From Erwinia piriflorinigrans CFBP 5888 (lineage in GTDB: Bacteria > Pseudomonadota > Gammaproteobacteria > Enterobacterales > Enterobacteriaceae), in NCBI RefSeq assembly GCF_001050515.1, contig NZ_CAHS01000014.1, forward strand, positions 186,001-250,000: a stretch of DNA of 64,000 bases. The letters are read 5' to 3'. The number at the start of each line of letters is the position of its first letter. Within the stretch, counting starts at the first letter, position 1. Positions 11,142 through 22,582 of the stretch are shown here, in pieces. The notes under the pieces were generated by a model. It worked only from the letters and a program-made list of their open reading frames with translations, had not been told where the DNA came from and did not search any database. Both the position numbers and the translations under genes were made by a program.

Positions 11142-12542
11142 TCAGAATGTCGCGTTACGTGGAGTACGTGGGAAGGCGATAACATCTCTTACATTTTGTA
11201 CGCCGGTGACATAAGCGATTAATCGCTCGAAACCTAGCCCAAACCCTGAATGGGGTACGGTGCCGTAACGGCGTAGATCGCGATACCACCAATAATCTTC
11301 TTTATTCAGCCCCATTTCTTCCAGACGTGCATCTAACACCTCAAGACGTTCTTCGCGTTGGGAGCCGCCGATGATTTCTCCAATCCCCGGTGCCAGCACG
11401 TCCATGGCGGCGACGGTTTTGCCGTCGTCGTTCAGGCGCATATAAAATGCTTTGATATCTTTCGGGTAGTTTTTAACCACTACCGGAGCCTTGAAGTGTT
11501 TTTCCGCCAGGTAGCGCTCGTGTTCAGAGGAGAGATCGATACCCCATGAAACCGGATTCTCAAACTTCTGGCCGGATGCGAGCAGGATCTCGACAGCTTC
11601 GGTGTAATCCACCTGGGCGAAATCAGTTGTCACAAAACGCTCCAGGCGGGAAACCGCATCTTTGTCTACGCGTTCCGCGAAGAAAGCCATATCATCAGCC
11701 CGTTCGTTAAGAACCGCTTTGAAGACGTACTTCAGCATGGCTTCTGCCAGAGCCGCGTTGTCTTCCAGATCGGCGAAGGCGATTTCCGGCTCCAGCATCC
11801 AGAACTCTGCCAGATGTCGGCTGGTGTGCGAGTTTTCAGCGCGGAAGGTCGGGCCGAAGGTATAGATTTTCGAAATGGCGCTGGCGTAAGTTTCGCCGTT
11901 TAGCTGACCAGATACGGTCAGAAACGCTTCCTTGCCGAAGAAGTCTTCATCGTAATTGACTTTGCCTTCCGGCGTACGCGGCAGGTTTTCCATATCCAGC
12001 GTGGAAACGCGGAACATTTCCCCCGCACCTTCCGTGTCAGAAGCGGTGATCAGCGGAGTGGACACCCAGAAGAAACCCTGCTCGTCAAAGAAGCGATGCA
12101 GCGCCTGTGCCAGGGTATGGCGAACGCGCGCTACTGCGCCAATCAGGTTAGTGCGCGGACGCAGGTGGGCAACTTCACGCAGGTATTCGATGCTGTGGCG
12201 CTTCGCCGCCATTGGGTAAGTATCCGGGTCGTCGACCCAACCGACCACCTCGACGTGAGTCGCCTGAATTTCAAAACTTTGACCCTCGCCCGGTGACTCA
12301 ACCACTTTCCCCGTAATGACAACCGAGCAGCCGGTGGTCAGGCGTAATATTTCATCCTGATAATTATTCAGAGAATTATTGACGACAGCCTGAACCGGAT
12401 TAAAGCAGGAACCGTCATAAACGGCGATGAAGGAAATACCGGCTTTTGAATCTCTTCGGGTACGCACCCAGCCACGTACGGTGACTTCACTGTCTACCGT
12501 GACCCGGCCGTGCAGTACATCCGCTACAGGCACAACGCTCAT
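11142..12542 (-). CDS. asnS: Asparaginyl-tRNA synthetase
   Basis: The 466-residue protein has the same length as E. coli AsnRS. An N-terminal OB-fold anticodon-binding domain ([20 protein letters not shown]) is followed by a class II catalytic core with motif 2 ([26 protein letters not shown]) and motif 3 ([15 protein letters not shown]). It charges tRNA-Asn in the cytoplasm. It is a single gene flanked by ompF and pncB, as in E. coli. Confidence 0.98.
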   Translation of the reverse strand: MSVVPVADVLHGRVTVDSEVTVRGWVRTRRDSKAGISFIAVYDGSCFNPVQAVVNNSLNNYQDEILRLTTGCSVVITGKVVESPGEGQSFEIQATHVEVVGWVDDPDTYPMAAKRHSIEYLREVAHLRPRTNLIGAVARVRHTLAQALHRFFDEQGFFWVSTPLITASDTEGAGEMFRVSTLDMENLPRTPEGKVNYDEDFFGKEAFLTVSGQLNGETYASAISKIYTFGPTFRAENSHTSRHLAEFWMLEPEIAFADLEDNAALAEAMLKYVFKAVLNERADDMAFFAERVDKDAVSRLERFVTTDFAQVDYTEAVEILLASGQKFENPVSWGIDLSSEHERYLAEKHFKAPVVVKNYPKDIKAFYMRLNDDGKTVAAMDVLAPGIGEIIGGSQREERLEVLDARLEEMGLNKEDYWWYRDLRRYGTVPHSGFGLGFERLIAYVTGVQNVRDVIAFPRTPRNATF

Positions 12543-12708
12543 ATCAGTCTCTCACTATTAATCTGAATCGGAATGGAATACCCCAAATTTAGGGTATCGC
12601 TATGTTACTTGTCAGCGAATGAGAAACAAGAGAAATTCGGAGGAAGGGAAGATTTATTCGGCAAGGTATCGTCAGGGGGCGAGACGTGATCTGCCCCCTG
12701 GTGCACTC

Positions 12709-13914
12709 CTAGCTGGCCTTTTTAACCAGTGGGAGATCGAACGCCTTGCGCAGGGCGCGCACGAAGGCTTTGTCGTGACAAATGGTTTTTCCGGGGCTGT
12801 CCGAGAGTTTGGCGACCGGTTTGCCGTTGCACTCAACCAGTTTTATGACGATATTCAACGGCTTGACCTGTGGTATATCGCAGCTTAGACGCGTACCAAT
12901 GCCAAAGATAACATTGATGCGCTGCTCAAAGCGGCGATATAGCGCAACGGCTTTATCCAGGTCCAAATTGTCAGAAAACACCAGCGTTTTGCTCAGTGGG
13001 TCAATGCCCAACTGCTGATAATGGGCAATGGCCTTTTCACCCCATTCGAAAGGATCGCCAGAATCATGGCGTAGCCCCTGGTAAGCATTGGCGAACTCAT
13101 TGCCAAAATCGCGCAGGAAAGCATCCATGGTAATACAGTCGGTAAGGGCGATACCCAGCCGGTCAGGGTATTCATCCAGCCATGCCTGGAGCGCTGCCCG
13201 CTGGCAATCCTCCAGCGTTGGGCTGATTTGCTGATGCGCCTGAAACCACTCATGCGCCTGTGTGCCCACCGGGGCGATATTTAATCGATGCGCGATATCG
13301 TAATTACTGGAACCGACCAGCCAGGGAAAATCCTGCTTCAGCGTGCTGACCACGGCCAGCTGCACATCGTGTGAGAAACGGCGGCGGGTGCCAAAATCCA
13401 TCAGGCGAAAACGTGACATATCCAGGTCAGATGTGAGCTGTTTAAACTGCTCCAGTTTACTTCTTAACTGGCTGACGGCCAGCTCCGGGGTGACCTGTGG
13501 TGAGCGGTGGCGATGAACCACTTCGCTAATGAGTGCCAGCAGCGGCACTTCCCACATAATCACTTCGCGCCAGGGGCCACTGATGCGGATATCCAGTTTT
13601 CCCTGAAGGTTTTGTACCTTAACCTGGTCAGGATCGTAGCGGAAATTTCGTAACCAGTTCAGATAGTCGGCTTTGAAAAACGGCAGGCTGGAAAGATAAG
13701 CAAACTCGTTATCGGTCAGCGTCAGCGAGGCCATATTCGCGATCTGTTGGACTAACTCATCCGCGTAGATGCCGAGCATATCGTCACCCCGGCAGCGGAA
13801 CTCAGCCGTGACCGTAACATCATAATAACGATGAAAGACAGCCTGCTGCATATGAAGTTTGTAGGCATCGGTATCGAGAAGCGTTGTCAAAATCGGGGCA
13901 GCGTGTCGTGTCAT
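12709..13914 (-). CDS. pncB: Nicotinate phosphoribosyltransferase
   Basis: PncB makes nicotinate mononucleotide from nicotinate and PRPP with ATP in the NAD salvage pathway. The protein contains [13 protein letters not shown] at the N-terminus, the substrate-site segment [10 protein letters not shown], and the conserved C-terminal part [25 protein letters not shown] placed the start at ATG 13914 (MTRHAAPIL, 401 residues) because it aligns with the E. coli N-terminus; an in-frame ATG at 13929 would add five residues. GAGG lies just upstream of both, without ideal spacing for either. Its neighbours asnS and pepN match E. coli. Confidence 0.96.
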   Translation of the reverse strand: MTRHAAPILTTLLDTDAYKLHMQQAVFHRYYDVTVTAEFRCRGDDMLGIYADELVQQIANMASLTLTDNEFAYLSSLPFFKADYLNWLRNFRYDPDQVKVQNLQGKLDIRISGPWREVIMWEVPLLALISEVVHRHRSPQVTPELAVSQLRSKLEQFKQLTSDLDMSRFRLMDFGTRRRFSHDVQLAVVSTLKQDFPWLVGSSNYDIAHRLNIAPVGTQAHEWFQAHQQISPTLEDCQRAALQAWLDEYPDRLGIALTDCITMDAFLRDFGNEFANAYQGLRHDSGDPFEWGEKAIAHYQQLGIDPLSKTLVFSDNLDLDKAVALYRRFEQRINVIFGIGTRLSCDIPQVKPLNIVIKLVECNGKPVAKLSDSPGKTICHDKAFVRALRKAFDLPLVKKAS

Positions 13915-14177
13915 GGCGCGTTTCAGCATCCTCTGGCGAAGAGCGTTATCCCTGGTTCAAATAAAGTAAAGTCGCAGGAGTATAACCCGAATATGCATTT
14001 AGTGAACCTGAGCGCAACAAAATTAGAGCGGTCTGCATAAGCAGGATCGCCGAGTTTGCATAGGTGCATCGCGCATTTTTCCACCATCGCCGCGATTGCA
14101 CGTGATTGAACGTGGCAACATGGCGATAACAGGAATAGACTTTACAGGTTAACTTATTACTGACGTGAGAAGGACTT
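13915..14177. other. Divergent promoter region between pncB and pepN
   Basis: This 263-bp gap contains no credible gene. It should carry the outward promoters of pncB (minus) and pepN (plus). A GTGAGAAGGACTT ribosome-binding stretch lies directly before pepN. I could not assign promoter boxes with confidence. Confidence 0.4.
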
Positions 14178-16793
14178 ATGACGCAACTGCCGCAAGCTAA
14201 AAACCGCCATGATTACCGGGCGCCTGATTATACGATTACCGATATCGATCTGACTTTTAACCTTGATGCCGGCACCACCCAAGTGACGGCGGTCAGCCAG
14301 ATTAAACGTCTGGGTGCCAGCGGCGTCGAGCTGCGTCTTAATGGTGAAGATTTGACCCTGGTATCGCTGCATGTTGACGATTGCGCATGGCCGCATTACC
14401 ACCTGGAGGAGGGCAATCTGGTGCTGCAACAGCTGCCCGAGACCTTCACCCTGAAGATTGTTAATAATATCCATCCAGACAAGAATACTGCCCTGGAAGG
14501 GTTGTACAAGTCTGGCGAAGCGCTATGCACCCAGTGCGAAGCGGAAGGTTTCCGTCATATCACCTGGTATCTCGACCGTCCTGACGTGCTGGCGCGCTTT
14601 ACCACCACCATTATCGCTGCCCGGGCTCCTTATCCTTATCTGCTCTCCAACGGCAACCGCATGGACGGTGGCGAGCTTGAAGATGGACGTCACTGGGTGA
14701 AGTGGCACGATCCCTTCCCAAAACCCTGTTACCTGTTCGCGGTGGTAGCGGGTGATTTTGATGTCTTGCGCGACAGCTTTATCACCCGTTCAGGGCGCGA
14801 CGTGGCGTTGGAAATTTTCGTCGATCGCGGCAACCTCGATCGCGCAGAATGGGCAATGACCTCGCTGAAGAACAGCATGAAGTGGGATGAAGAACGCTTC
14901 GGGCTGGAATATGACCTCGACATCTTTATGATCGTTGCAGTCGACTTCTTTAATATGGGCGCGATGGAGAACAAAGGGCTAAATGTCTTTAACTCCAAAT
15001 ATGTGCTGGCGAAAGCTGAAACCGCTACCGACAAAGATTACCTCGGCATTGAGGCGGTGATCGGTCATGAATACTTCCATAACTGGACGGGTAACCGCGT
15101 CACCTGTCGCGACTGGTTCCAGCTTAGCCTGAAAGAAGGTCTGACGGTGTTCCGCGATCAGGAGTTCAGCTCCGACCTCGGTTCCCGTGCGGTAAACCGT
15201 ATTGATAACGTGCGTGTGATGCGCGGTTCGCAGTTTGCCGAAGATGCCAGCCCGATGGCGCACCCTATCCGCCCGGAGCAGGTGATCGAAATGAACAACT
15301 TCTATACCCTGACGGTGTATGAAAAGGGTTCAGAAGTGATCCGTATGATGCATACCCTGCTGGGCGAAGAGCATTTTCAGAAAGGGATCCAGCTCTATTT
15401 TGAACGCCACGACGGCAGCGCCGCCACCTGTGATGATTTTGTTCAGGCGATGGAAGATGCATCCAACGTCGATCTGTCACAGTTCCGTCTTTGGTACAGC
15501 CAGTCGGGCACGCCAGTGCTGTCAATCCGCGACGACTACAACCCGGAACTGGAGCAATACACGCTGCACGTGACCCAGATGACGCCACCGACTGCCGATC
15601 AAAAAGAGAAGCTGCCGTTGCATATTCCGCTGGATATTGAGCTGTACGATGGCGAAGGTAAAGTGATCCCATTACAGCACAACGGTCACCCGGTACATCA
15701 TGTCCTGAATGTCACTGAAGGGTTCCAGACCTTTGTCTTTGATAACGTCTATTTCCAGCCGGTTCCTTCATTGCTGCGTGAGTTTTCCGCGCCGGTGAAG
15801 CTCGATTATCCCTGGAGCGATGCCCAGCTGACTTTCCTGATGCGCCATGCGCGTAATGATTTTGCGCGTTGGGACGCGGCGCAGAGCCTGATGGCTAACT
15901 ACATCAGGTTAAATGTTTCCCGCCACCAGCAGGGACAGCCGCTGTCGCTTCCGCTGCATGTCGCCGATGCTTTCCGCGCCGTGCTGCTGGAAGAGGGGGG
16001 CGATGCGGCCCTGATGGCCCTGATCCTGACGCTGCCGACAGAAAATGAGATAGCCGAGCTGTTCGACACTATCGACCCGCAGGCGATTTCTGTGGTACGT
16101 GAGGCGCTGGTGCGCACGCTTGCCAATGAGCTGGCCGATGAGCTACTGGCGGTATATCACGCCAGTCTGACGGCGGACTATCGTATTGAACATGCGGATA
16201 TCGGTAAGCGTGCGCTAAAAAATGTTTGCCTGAGCTATCTGGCTTTCGGTGACAGGGAACTTGCGGATAAGCTGGTCAACGCGCAATACCACAATGCCAA
16301 TAACATGACGGATACCGTTGCCGCGTTATCAGCGGCGGTGTCGGCGCAGCTGCCGTGCCGTGCCGGACTGCTGAAGGAGTTCGACAACCGCTGGCATCAT
16401 GATGGTTTAGTGATGGATAAATGGTTTGCCTTACAGGCCAGTAGCCCGGCGAAAGATGTCGTCACGCAGGTGCGGGCGCTGCTGCATCACCGCTCCTTTA
16501 CTCTGAGTAACCCGAACCGCGTTCGTTCGCTGATCGGTGCCTTTGCGCAGCTGAACCCGGGCGCGTTCCATGCTATCGACGGGAGTGGCTATCAGCTGCT
16601 GGTCGAGATCCTCACCGATCTGAATACGCGTAACCCGCAGGTAGCGGCCAGAATGATAGAGCCATTGATTCGGCTTAAACGTTATGACGAAACCCGCCAG
16701 GAGCTGATGCGCCAGGCCCTTGAACAGTTGAAAGGTCTGGATAAGCTATCGGGCGATCTGTTTGAGAAAATCAGTAAGGCATTGAGTGCCTGA
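14178..16793 (+). CDS. pepN: Aminopeptidase N (M1 zinc metalloprotease)
   Basis: The 871-residue protein (E. coli 870) removes N-terminal residues from peptides in the cytoplasm. Zinc ligands lie in HEYFHNWTGNRVTC, with His297, catalytic Glu298 and His301, and the downstream Glu of KEGLTVFRDQEF. The exopeptidase motif GAMENKGLN is near 260-268. The C-terminal helical domain is complete. It is a single gene facing away from pncB and convergent with the ssu operon. Confidence 0.98.
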   Translation: MTQLPQAKNRHDYRAPDYTITDIDLTFNLDAGTTQVTAVSQIKRLGASGVELRLNGEDLTLVSLHVDDCAWPHYHLEEGNLVLQQLPETFTLKIVNNIHPDKNTALEGLYKSGEALCTQCEAEGFRHITWYLDRPDVLARFTTTIIAARAPYPYLLSNGNRMDGGELEDGRHWVKWHDPFPKPCYLFAVVAGDFDVLRDSFITRSGRDVALEIFVDRGNLDRAEWAMTSLKNSMKWDEERFGLEYDLDIFMIVAVDFFNMGAMENKGLNVFNSKYVLAKAETATDKDYLGIEAVIGHEYFHNWTGNRVTCRDWFQLSLKEGLTVFRDQEFSSDLGSRAVNRIDNVRVMRGSQFAEDASPMAHPIRPEQVIEMNNFYTLTVYEKGSEVIRMMHTLLGEEHFQKGIQLYFERHDGSAATCDDFVQAMEDASNVDLSQFRLWYSQSGTPVLSIRDDYNPELEQYTLHVTQMTPPTADQKEKLPLHIPLDIELYDGEGKVIPLQHNGHPVHHVLNVTEGFQTFVFDNVYFQPVPSLLREFSAPVKLDYPWSDAQLTFLMRHARNDFARWDAAQSLMANYIRLNVSRHQQGQPLSLPLHVADAFRAVLLEEGGDAALMALILTLPTENEIAELFDTIDPQAISVVREALVRTLANELADELLAVYHASLTADYRIEHADIGKRALKNVCLSYLAFGDRELADKLVNAQYHNANNMTDTVAALSAAVSAQLPCRAGLLKEFDNRWHHDGLVMDKWFALQASSPAKDVVTQVRALLHHRSFTLSNPNRVRSLIGAFAQLNPGAFHAIDGSGYQLLVEILTDLNTRNPQVAARMIEPLIRLKRYDETRQELMRQALEQLKGLDKLSGDLFEKISKALSA

Positions 16794-16850
16794 TTGAAAT
16801 ATTGAAAAGAAAATGGGCGACAGAGGTCGTCCATTTTCTTATCTGAGCCG

Positions 16851-17639
16851 TTAGCGCTGTGCGTAACGCTTTTCGCTCGCGGGAGGAGTGCGCTTCATCA
16901 CGCGATCTAATACTTCAGCTTCCAGTTCTGCCAGTCTGACCGATCCTTTACGGCGCGGGCGTGGCAGGTCGACTGACAGATCCAGACCAATATCCCCTTC
17001 CTCAATCAGCAGTACCCGATCGGCCAGTGCCACCGCCTCACTGACGTCATGCGTCACCAATAGCACGGTAAAATGGTGCTGTTGCCACAGAGTTTCAATC
17101 AGATCCTGCATCTCAATGCGGGTCAGTGCATCCAGGGCGCCCAGCGGTTCATCCAGCAGCAGCAGGCCGGGACGATGGATTAACGCCCGTGCCAGCGCAA
17201 CACGCTGTTTCTGGCCGCCGGACAGGGCAGCAGGCCAGTCAGAGGCCCTGTCGGCCAGGCCAACGGCCTCAAGCGCCGCAAGGGCGTCATCTTTCCAGCT
17301 TTTGCCTTTCAGTCCGAGGCCAACATTATCAATAACGCTTTTCCACGGCAGCAGGCGCGCATCCTGAAACATAAGGCGGATATCTTCGCGCACGTTGCTT
17401 AGTGGAGCCGAGCCGGCCAGCAGTTCACCGCTGCTGGTTTTTTCCAACCCGGCCAACAGGCGTAGCAGGGTACTTTTGCCGCAGCCGCTGCGCCCCACCA
17501 CGGCAACAAACTGGCCGGATGGGATATGCAGATCAAGCGTATTCAGTACTGTACGTCCGTGGTACTGCTTGCTGATACCCTTGATGACTAATGGCGTACC
17601 GGCATTAAGACGTGCCGGAGGGGCGGTTAATTCGCTCAT
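16851..17639 (-). CDS. ssuB: Aliphatic sulfonate ABC transporter, ATP-binding protein SsuB
   Basis: The 262-residue ABC ATPase energises sulfonate uptake. Walker [10 protein letters not shown] is at about 49-57, signature LSGGQKQR near 139-146, and Walker B LLLLDEP near 160, followed by the H-loop (VTHD). Its ATG overlaps the ssuC stop (ATGA), so the two are translationally coupled. It is the last gene of ssuEADCB, as in E. coli. Confidence 0.96.
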   Translation of the reverse strand: MSELTAPPARLNAGTPLVIKGISKQYHGRTVLNTLDLHIPSGQFVAVVGRSGCGKSTLLRLLAGLEKTSSGELLAGSAPLSNVREDIRLMFQDARLLPWKSVIDNVGLGLKGKSWKDDALAALEAVGLADRASDWPAALSGGQKQRVALARALIHRPGLLLLDEPLGALDALTRIEMQDLIETLWQQHHFTVLLVTHDVSEAVALADRVLLIEEGDIGLDLSVDLPRPRRKGSVRLAELEAEVLDRVMKRTPPASEKRYAQR

Positions 17640-18427
17640 GGGGTTTCCTCTTTCAGTTGATACGCCGGATGCCAGCGTAGCCAGACGCGTTCCAGCAGCA
17701 GTGCGCTAACGTCAGCCAGTTTACCCAGCAGGGCATAAAGAATAATGGCCACCACCACCACATCCGTTTGCAAGAATTCACGGGCATTCATCGCCAGATA
17801 GCCGATGCCTGAATTGGCAGAAATGGTTTCAGCCACGATAAGCGTTAGCCACATCAGGCCGAGCGCAAAGCGCACGCCGACCATAATGGAGGGCAGAGCA
17901 CCCGGCAGCACCACCTGAATAAACAGGCTCCAGCCGGACAAACCGTAACTGCGCGCCATCTCTATCAGCCCACGATCAATATTGCGGATGCCGTGCCATG
18001 TATTGATATAGACCGGAAATAACGTACCGAGCGCCACCAGAAAAATCTTGGCAGACTCATCGATGCCGAACCACAGAATAACCAACGGGATCAGTGCCAG
18101 ATGCGGTATGTTGCGCAGCATCTGCATTGACGTATCCAGCAGGCGTTCGCCGAGCTTAGACATTCCGGTGATTAATCCGAGCAGCAGGCCAATGGAACCG
18201 CCGATGCTGAATCCGATGACGGCTCGCCAGCTGCTGATCGCCAGGTGTTGCCATAGCTCGCCGCTGGCAGATAGCTTGCAAAAAGTCACGACAATGGCTT
18301 CGGGCGAGGGCAGAATGCGTGTCGAAAGCCAGCCCGACCATGACGCCAGCTGCCACACCACCACCAGCACGATCGGCAGCGTCCACGGCAGCAAAGAATT
18401 TCTAATGTGGGTCAAGGTTCTGGTCAT
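17636..18427 (-). CDS. ssuC: Aliphatic sulfonate ABC transporter, permease SsuC
   Basis: This is a 263-residue inner-membrane permease with about six membrane segments and the binding-protein-dependent transport loop ([27 protein letters not shown]). The frame is open much further upstream (to 18,961), but that part overlaps ssuD on the same strand. ATG 18427 ([15 protein letters not shown]) aligns with E. coli SsuC, gives its exact length, and follows an AAGGG ribosome-binding site. It overlaps ssuB by 4 nt. Confidence 0.95.
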   Translation of the reverse strand: MTRTLTHIRNSLLPWTLPIVLVVVWQLASWSGWLSTRILPSPEAIVVTFCKLSASGELWQHLAISSWRAVIGFSIGGSIGLLLGLITGMSKLGERLLDTSMQMLRNIPHLALIPLVILWFGIDESAKIFLVALGTLFPVYINTWHGIRNIDRGLIEMARSYGLSGWSLFIQVVLPGALPSIMVGVRFALGLMWLTLIVAETISANSGIGYLAMNAREFLQTDVVVVAIILYALLGKLADVSALLLERVWLRWHPAYQLKEETP

Positions 18428-18437
18428 TTGATACCCT

Positions 18438-19583
18438 TTAGCTCTGGGATACTTTTTGTGGTGCGAACTGGTGGGCAACGTGCTCACCGTGGGCCTGAAT
18501 TGCTGCCGGTTTAGGCATCTCCGGCACGGCAAGATCGAGGTGTGGGAACAGCAGTTCACCAACGCGATACGCCTCTTCAAGATGCGGGTAACCAGAAAGA
18601 ATAAAGGTTTCAATGCCGAGATCGGCATATTCCTGCATGCGGGCCGCCACCGTTGGGCCATCGCCAACCAGCGCCGTGCCGGCTCCGCCGCGCACCAGGC
18701 CAACCCCGGCCCACAGGTTGGGACTGATTTCCAGGCGATCGCGCTTGCCGCCATGCAGCGCGGCCATACGCTGCTGTCCGACTGAATCGGTACGTGCCAG
18801 TGCCGCCTGCGCTTTAGCAATAGTCTCATCGTCCAGATGTGAGATAAGACGATCGGCGGCTTGCCATGCTTCCTCATTGGTTTCGCGCACGATGACATGC
18901 AAACGAATACCGAAACGCACTTTGCGCCCCTGTGCCGCCGCTTTAGCCTGCACCTGACCAATTTTCTCTTTCACCTGTTCGGGGGGTTCTCCCCAGGTCA
19001 GATAGACATCAACCTGCTCTGCGGCCAGATCCTGTGCCACCTCGGAAGAGCCGCCGAACCACAGCGGGGGACGCGGCTGCTGTACCGGTTTAAACATCAG
19101 CCGCGCGCCGCGCACATGCACGTGTTTTCCTTCGTAATCGACCGTTTCCCCTTCAAGAACACGCCGCCAGACGCGGGTAAATTCCGCAGATTCGGCATAG
19201 CGTTCGCGATGATCGAGGAACACACCATCACCCGCCAGCTCTTCGGCATCACCACCGGTCACCAGGTTAAACAAGGCTCTGCCATTAGATAATCTGTCCA
19301 GCGTAGCCGCCTGACGTGCCGCCTGAGTCGGAGAGATCACGCCCGGGCGCAGTGCCACCAGAAAACGCAGACGCTGGGTGACCGGGATCAGCGATGCGGC
19401 GACCAGCCAGGCATCTTCACAGGAGCGGCCTGTTGGAATTAACACACCGCCGAATCCCAGACGGTCAGCGGCTTGGGCAATCTGTTGCAGATAGCCGTGA
19501 TCCACCGGACGCGCGCCCTCATTGGTGCCCAGATACTGACCATCGCCGTGAGTCGGCAGAAACCAGAATACGGAAAGGCTCAT
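18438..19583 (-). CDS. ssuD: FMNH2-dependent alkanesulfonate monooxygenase SsuD
   Basis: The 381-residue flavin-dependent TIM-barrel monooxygenase of the bacterial luciferase family cleaves C1-C14 alkanesulfonates to aldehyde and sulfite, using FMNH2 supplied by SsuE. Conserved stretches include [19 protein letters not shown] at the start and LFNLVTGGD and [13 protein letters not shown] inside. It is the third gene of ssuEADCB; the spacing of 10 bp to ssuC and 16 bp to ssuA supports one transcript. Confidence 0.97.
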   Translation of the reverse strand: MSLSVFWFLPTHGDGQYLGTNEGARPVDHGYLQQIAQAADRLGFGGVLIPTGRSCEDAWLVAASLIPVTQRLRFLVALRPGVISPTQAARQAATLDRLSNGRALFNLVTGGDAEELAGDGVFLDHRERYAESAEFTRVWRRVLEGETVDYEGKHVHVRGARLMFKPVQQPRPPLWFGGSSEVAQDLAAEQVDVYLTWGEPPEQVKEKIGQVQAKAAAQGRKVRFGIRLHVIVRETNEEAWQAADRLISHLDDETIAKAQAALARTDSVGQQRMAALHGGKRDRLEISPNLWAGVGLVRGGAGTALVGDGPTVAARMQEYADLGIETFILSGYPHLEEAYRVGELLFPHLDLAVPEMPKPAAIQAHGEHVAHQFAPQKVSQS

Positions 19584-19599
19584 TTTTTATATTCCTTAA

Positions 19600-20562
19600 C
19601 TAATTGGATGAAGGGCCATGCCAGATACGGCTGGAAATATCGACCTTCACCGGCATTAAGTGACTGGCGTAAAACAGGTCAGCCGTTTGCTGCTGCGCCC
19701 GGGCCGTTTGTTCATTCACCAGGTTGATAGTGTTGGTAACAGGGCGGTGATTGAGATAGCTGGTAACCACCGCTTCGGGTAACCCTAGCGCCGTGGAGAG
19801 CAGTTCCACACTCTGTTCACGCTGGCTGCGCGTTAGTGCATCCGCCTGGCTAAAAGTATCCAGCACCTGCTGAAGGAACTGACCGTTTTCCTGCGTAAAT
19901 GAACGGGTGGCAAGGTAGAACGATCCGACAAGGTTCAATGTTTTGCCGTCTTTCAGTATGCGTGCACCACCCTGTTGAATCGCTGCGGAGTAATACGGGT
20001 CCCAGATGGTCCAGGCATCAACGTCACCGTGCTGGAAAGCAGCGCGGGCATCTGCGGGCGTCAGAAAAGCAGGTTTGATATCGCTGAAGCTCAATCCTGC
20101 CTCCTTTAGCGCCCGTAGCAACAGATTATGGGAGCTGGAACCTTTCTGAAGTGCAACTTTATGTCCTTTCAGCTCGGCGACAGTTTTGATCGGGCTGTTT
20201 TCCGGTACGAGGATCACTTCGGATAACGGCTTAGGTGGTTCGACGCCAACATAGAGCAGGTCAGCCCCGGCAGCCTGAGCGAAAATCGGCGGTATATCAC
20301 CGGTACTGCCCAGATCGATGCTGTTGACGTTGAGTGCCTCCAACATCTGCGGCCCGGCAGGGAACTCCACCCACTTGATTTGTGTATCAGGAAAGCGTTG
20401 TTCCAATAAATGATGTGACTTCGCCAGCACCATGCCGACAGACCCTTTTTGATAGCCGATGCGGATCTGCTTCGGTGCATTCTGGGATGCTGCGCTCGCG
20501 GCGCCCGCTGCCAGCAGGCCGGTAACGAAAATGCTGGTTAATACTTTTGAAAAAAAGGTCAT
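19600..20562 (-). CDS. ssuA: Aliphatic sulfonate-binding periplasmic protein SsuA
   Basis: The 320-residue protein has a signal peptide (MTFFSKVLTSIFVTGLLAAGAASAA) followed by the SsuA/TauA binding domain (IRIGYQKGSVGMVLAKSHHLLE, GSTGDIPPIFAQAAGADL). It captures alkanesulfonates for SsuBC. The frame is open to 20,634, but ATG 20562 is preceded by GGAG at good spacing, begins the signal peptide and matches the E. coli length, whereas the longer version would overlap ssuE. Confidence 0.96.
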   Translation of the reverse strand: MTFFSKVLTSIFVTGLLAAGAASAASQNAPKQIRIGYQKGSVGMVLAKSHHLLEQRFPDTQIKWVEFPAGPQMLEALNVNSIDLGSTGDIPPIFAQAAGADLLYVGVEPPKPLSEVILVPENSPIKTVAELKGHKVALQKGSSSHNLLLRALKEAGLSFSDIKPAFLTPADARAAFQHGDVDAWTIWDPYYSAAIQQGGARILKDGKTLNLVGSFYLATRSFTQENGQFLQQVLDTFSQADALTRSQREQSVELLSTALGLPEAVVTSYLNHRPVTNTINLVNEQTARAQQQTADLFYASHLMPVKVDISSRIWHGPSSN

Positions 20563-20575
20563 ATTCGCTCCAGGA

Positions 20576-21127
20576 TCAAACGGCCGTTGCCAACGGCTGA
20601 CGATGGCGTGCAAGGGCATGCCACAAGGTATCAACCGCTTCTGCTAAACGTTCTGACAACAGCGGTGACAGTTCTGGCTGGCTGGCGATGTGAGTAATTT
20701 GCGTATCGTCCGCGAAGACGCCATGCAGAATCTCCTGCGCTTTCAGTGCATTCAGCACGGGCTTCAATGCGTAATCGACCGCCAGCATATGGGCTACGGT
20801 GCCGCCGGTGGCCAGCGGTAACACCACCTTATGTTCCAGCGCACGCTCGGGTAGCAGGTCGAGCAGCGTTTTTAATGCTCCGGAAAATGACGCTTTGTAG
20901 ACGGGAGTGGCAATAATCACCCCGTCCGCAGACAGCAAATCTTGCGTTAATGCCTGCAAAGCGGGACTATCGAATCGGGCATACAGCAGGTCTTCGGGAC
21001 GAAAGTTATGCAAATTCCACGGGATAACCTCGACGCCGCGCCTCTCCAAAGCCTGCTGGCACAGGGTAAGCAACGCGGTAGATCGTGAAGGAAAGCGGGG
21101 ACTTCCTGCCAAAGTAATAACGCGCAT
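20576..21127 (-). CDS. ssuE: NADPH-dependent FMN reductase SsuE
   Basis: The 183-residue flavodoxin-fold flavin reductase ([40 protein letters not shown]) supplies reduced flavin to SsuD. It is the first gene of the operon and has the best ribosome-binding site (AAGGAGG). In E. coli the operon is activated by Cbl and repressed by sulfate through CysB. The 260-bp gap to pyrD is where such sites would lie, but I could not identify them by eye. Confidence 0.96.
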   Translation of the reverse strand: MRVITLAGSPRFPSRSTALLTLCQQALERRGVEVIPWNLHNFRPEDLLYARFDSPALQALTQDLLSADGVIIATPVYKASFSGALKTLLDLLPERALEHKVVLPLATGGTVAHMLAVDYALKPVLNALKAQEILHGVFADDTQITHIASQPELSPLLSERLAEAVDTLWHALARHRQPLATAV

Positions 21128-21387
21128 AACGCCTCCTTATAACCAAAAATTATTGATTGACTGAATTTAAGAACTAATAGGGAGTTATCCTGACAGAGCA
21201 CTTCGGGGGGCTTAAATGATTTATTCGGCAAATGTAAGCCGCTTTTCACATATAGCGCTGGGCGTGAAGCGCGATCTTTTTGCAAAACGGATATTTTTTT
21301 AAAAGCTTTTGCGCCAGGTCATTTCCCTTTGCCGGGAGAAACCCGGATAATCCTTCCCCGACTTCCACCGGGACCGCAGGAGTGACC
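21128..21387. other. Divergent control region ssuE / pyrD
   Basis: A 260-bp non-coding gap between the ssu operon (leftwards) and pyrD (rightwards). It holds the ssuE and pyrD ribosome-binding sites (AAGGAGG and CAGGAG) and a GC-rich leader before pyrD in which inverted CCGGG/CCCGG segments (about 21,330-21,350) could fold. No confident activator or PurR box was recognised. Confidence 0.4.
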
Positions 21388-22398
21388 ATGTATTACCCTT
21401 TCGTTCGTAAGGCGCTTTTCAGGCTCGATCCGGAGCGTGCACACGAGTTGACTTTGCAGCAGCTAAAACGCCTTTCAGGCACCCCACTGATCAAGCTCAT
21501 CCATCAGTCGCTTCCCTCTAAGCCGGTTGATTGCATGGGACTCACCTTTAAAAATCCGTTGGGACTGGCTGCCGGGTTGGACAAGAATGGCGAATGTATC
21601 GATGCATTTGGTGCAATGGGCTTTGGTTTTATTGAGATAGGCACGGTCACGCCACGTCCGCAGCCGGGTAACGACAAGCCCAGAATGTTCCGTGTGGTGG
21701 AAGCCGAAGGAATTATCAACCGTATGGGGTTTAATAACCTCGGGGTGGATAATCTGGTGGAGAATGTCAAGAAAGCCCATTTCGATGGTATTCTCGGCAT
21801 CAATATTGGCAAAAATAAAGATACCCCGGTAGAGCAGGGTAAAGAGGATTATTTAGTTTGCATGGATAAAATCTATCCTTACGCAGGCTATATCACTATC
21901 AATATATCCTCGCCGAATACGCCAGGTTTACGATCTCTGCAATACGGTGAGGCGTTGGATGATTTGCTGGCGGCGATAAAAACCCGACAAAACGATTTAC
22001 AAACAATCCATCATAAATATGTGCCGATAGCCGTGAAGATCGCCCCAGACCTTTCTGACGAAGAATTGATCCAAGTGGCAGATAGTTTAGTGCGTCATCA
22101 TATTGATGGCGTTATTGCCACTAATACCACTCTCGACCGAGAACTGATTAAAGGGCTGAAGTATGCCGATGAAGCGGGGGGGTTAAGTGGTCGACCGGTT
22201 CAGTCGCGCAGCACTGAAATCATCCGTCGTCTGTCGGCTGAATTGCAGGGTCGCGTCCCTATTATCGGCGTTGGGGGAATTGATTCATTGATTTCAGCCC
22301 GGGAGAAAATTGCGGCAGGTGCTTCGCTGGTACAAATATATTCCGGCTTTATATACAAAGGGCCAGCTCTGGTAAAGGATATTGTGACTCACCTCTAA
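21388..22398 (+). CDS. pyrD: Dihydroorotate dehydrogenase (quinone), class 2
   Basis: The 336-residue protein, exactly the E. coli length, oxidises dihydroorotate to orotate on the inner face of the cytoplasmic membrane and passes electrons to quinone. It has the class 2 N-terminal membrane-associated helices ([24 protein letters not shown]), the catalytic-Ser region [15 protein letters not shown] and FMN-binding ATNTTLDRE and IIGVGGI. ATG 21388 was chosen over an upstream in-frame ATG because CAGGAG lies before it and it matches E. coli. Confidence 0.98.
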   Translation: MYYPFVRKALFRLDPERAHELTLQQLKRLSGTPLIKLIHQSLPSKPVDCMGLTFKNPLGLAAGLDKNGECIDAFGAMGFGFIEIGTVTPRPQPGNDKPRMFRVVEAEGIINRMGFNNLGVDNLVENVKKAHFDGILGINIGKNKDTPVEQGKEDYLVCMDKIYPYAGYITINISSPNTPGLRSLQYGEALDDLLAAIKTRQNDLQTIHHKYVPIAVKIAPDLSDEELIQVADSLVRHHIDGVIATNTTLDRELIKGLKYADEAGGLSGRPVQSRSTEIIRRLSAELQGRVPIIGVGGIDSLISAREKIAAGASLVQIYSGFIYKGPALVKDIVTHL

Positions 22399-22582
22399 CC
22401 TGATTGACGTTTAAATAAGCCGGGGGCTTTATTTTCGCCGCTGGCTCGTCTATATTTCCCAGTACAGACACCATAATTAATCATAAAAAAGCGTGTGGAG
22501 TTGCTGAAATTGCTTTCTGTTTGCTGAAAGCGCTGATCTTCTTTCGGCTGTTTGTAACCAAGTATGAATACAGGAAGCTTTC

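Noticed and set aside
12673-12700. CAGGGGGC/GCCCCCTG inverted repeat after pncB as a terminator
   Set aside because: The stem is good, but the loop is 12 nt and no T run follows on the minus strand.
18428-18961. Upstream extension of the ssuC reading frame (to 441 codons)
   Set aside because: It overlaps ssuD on the same strand; the conserved SsuC start with ribosome-binding site is at 18,427.
21280-21310. PurR-like box upstream of pyrD
   Set aside because: TTGCAAAACGGATATT only partly resembles the PurR consensus and lacks its symmetry.
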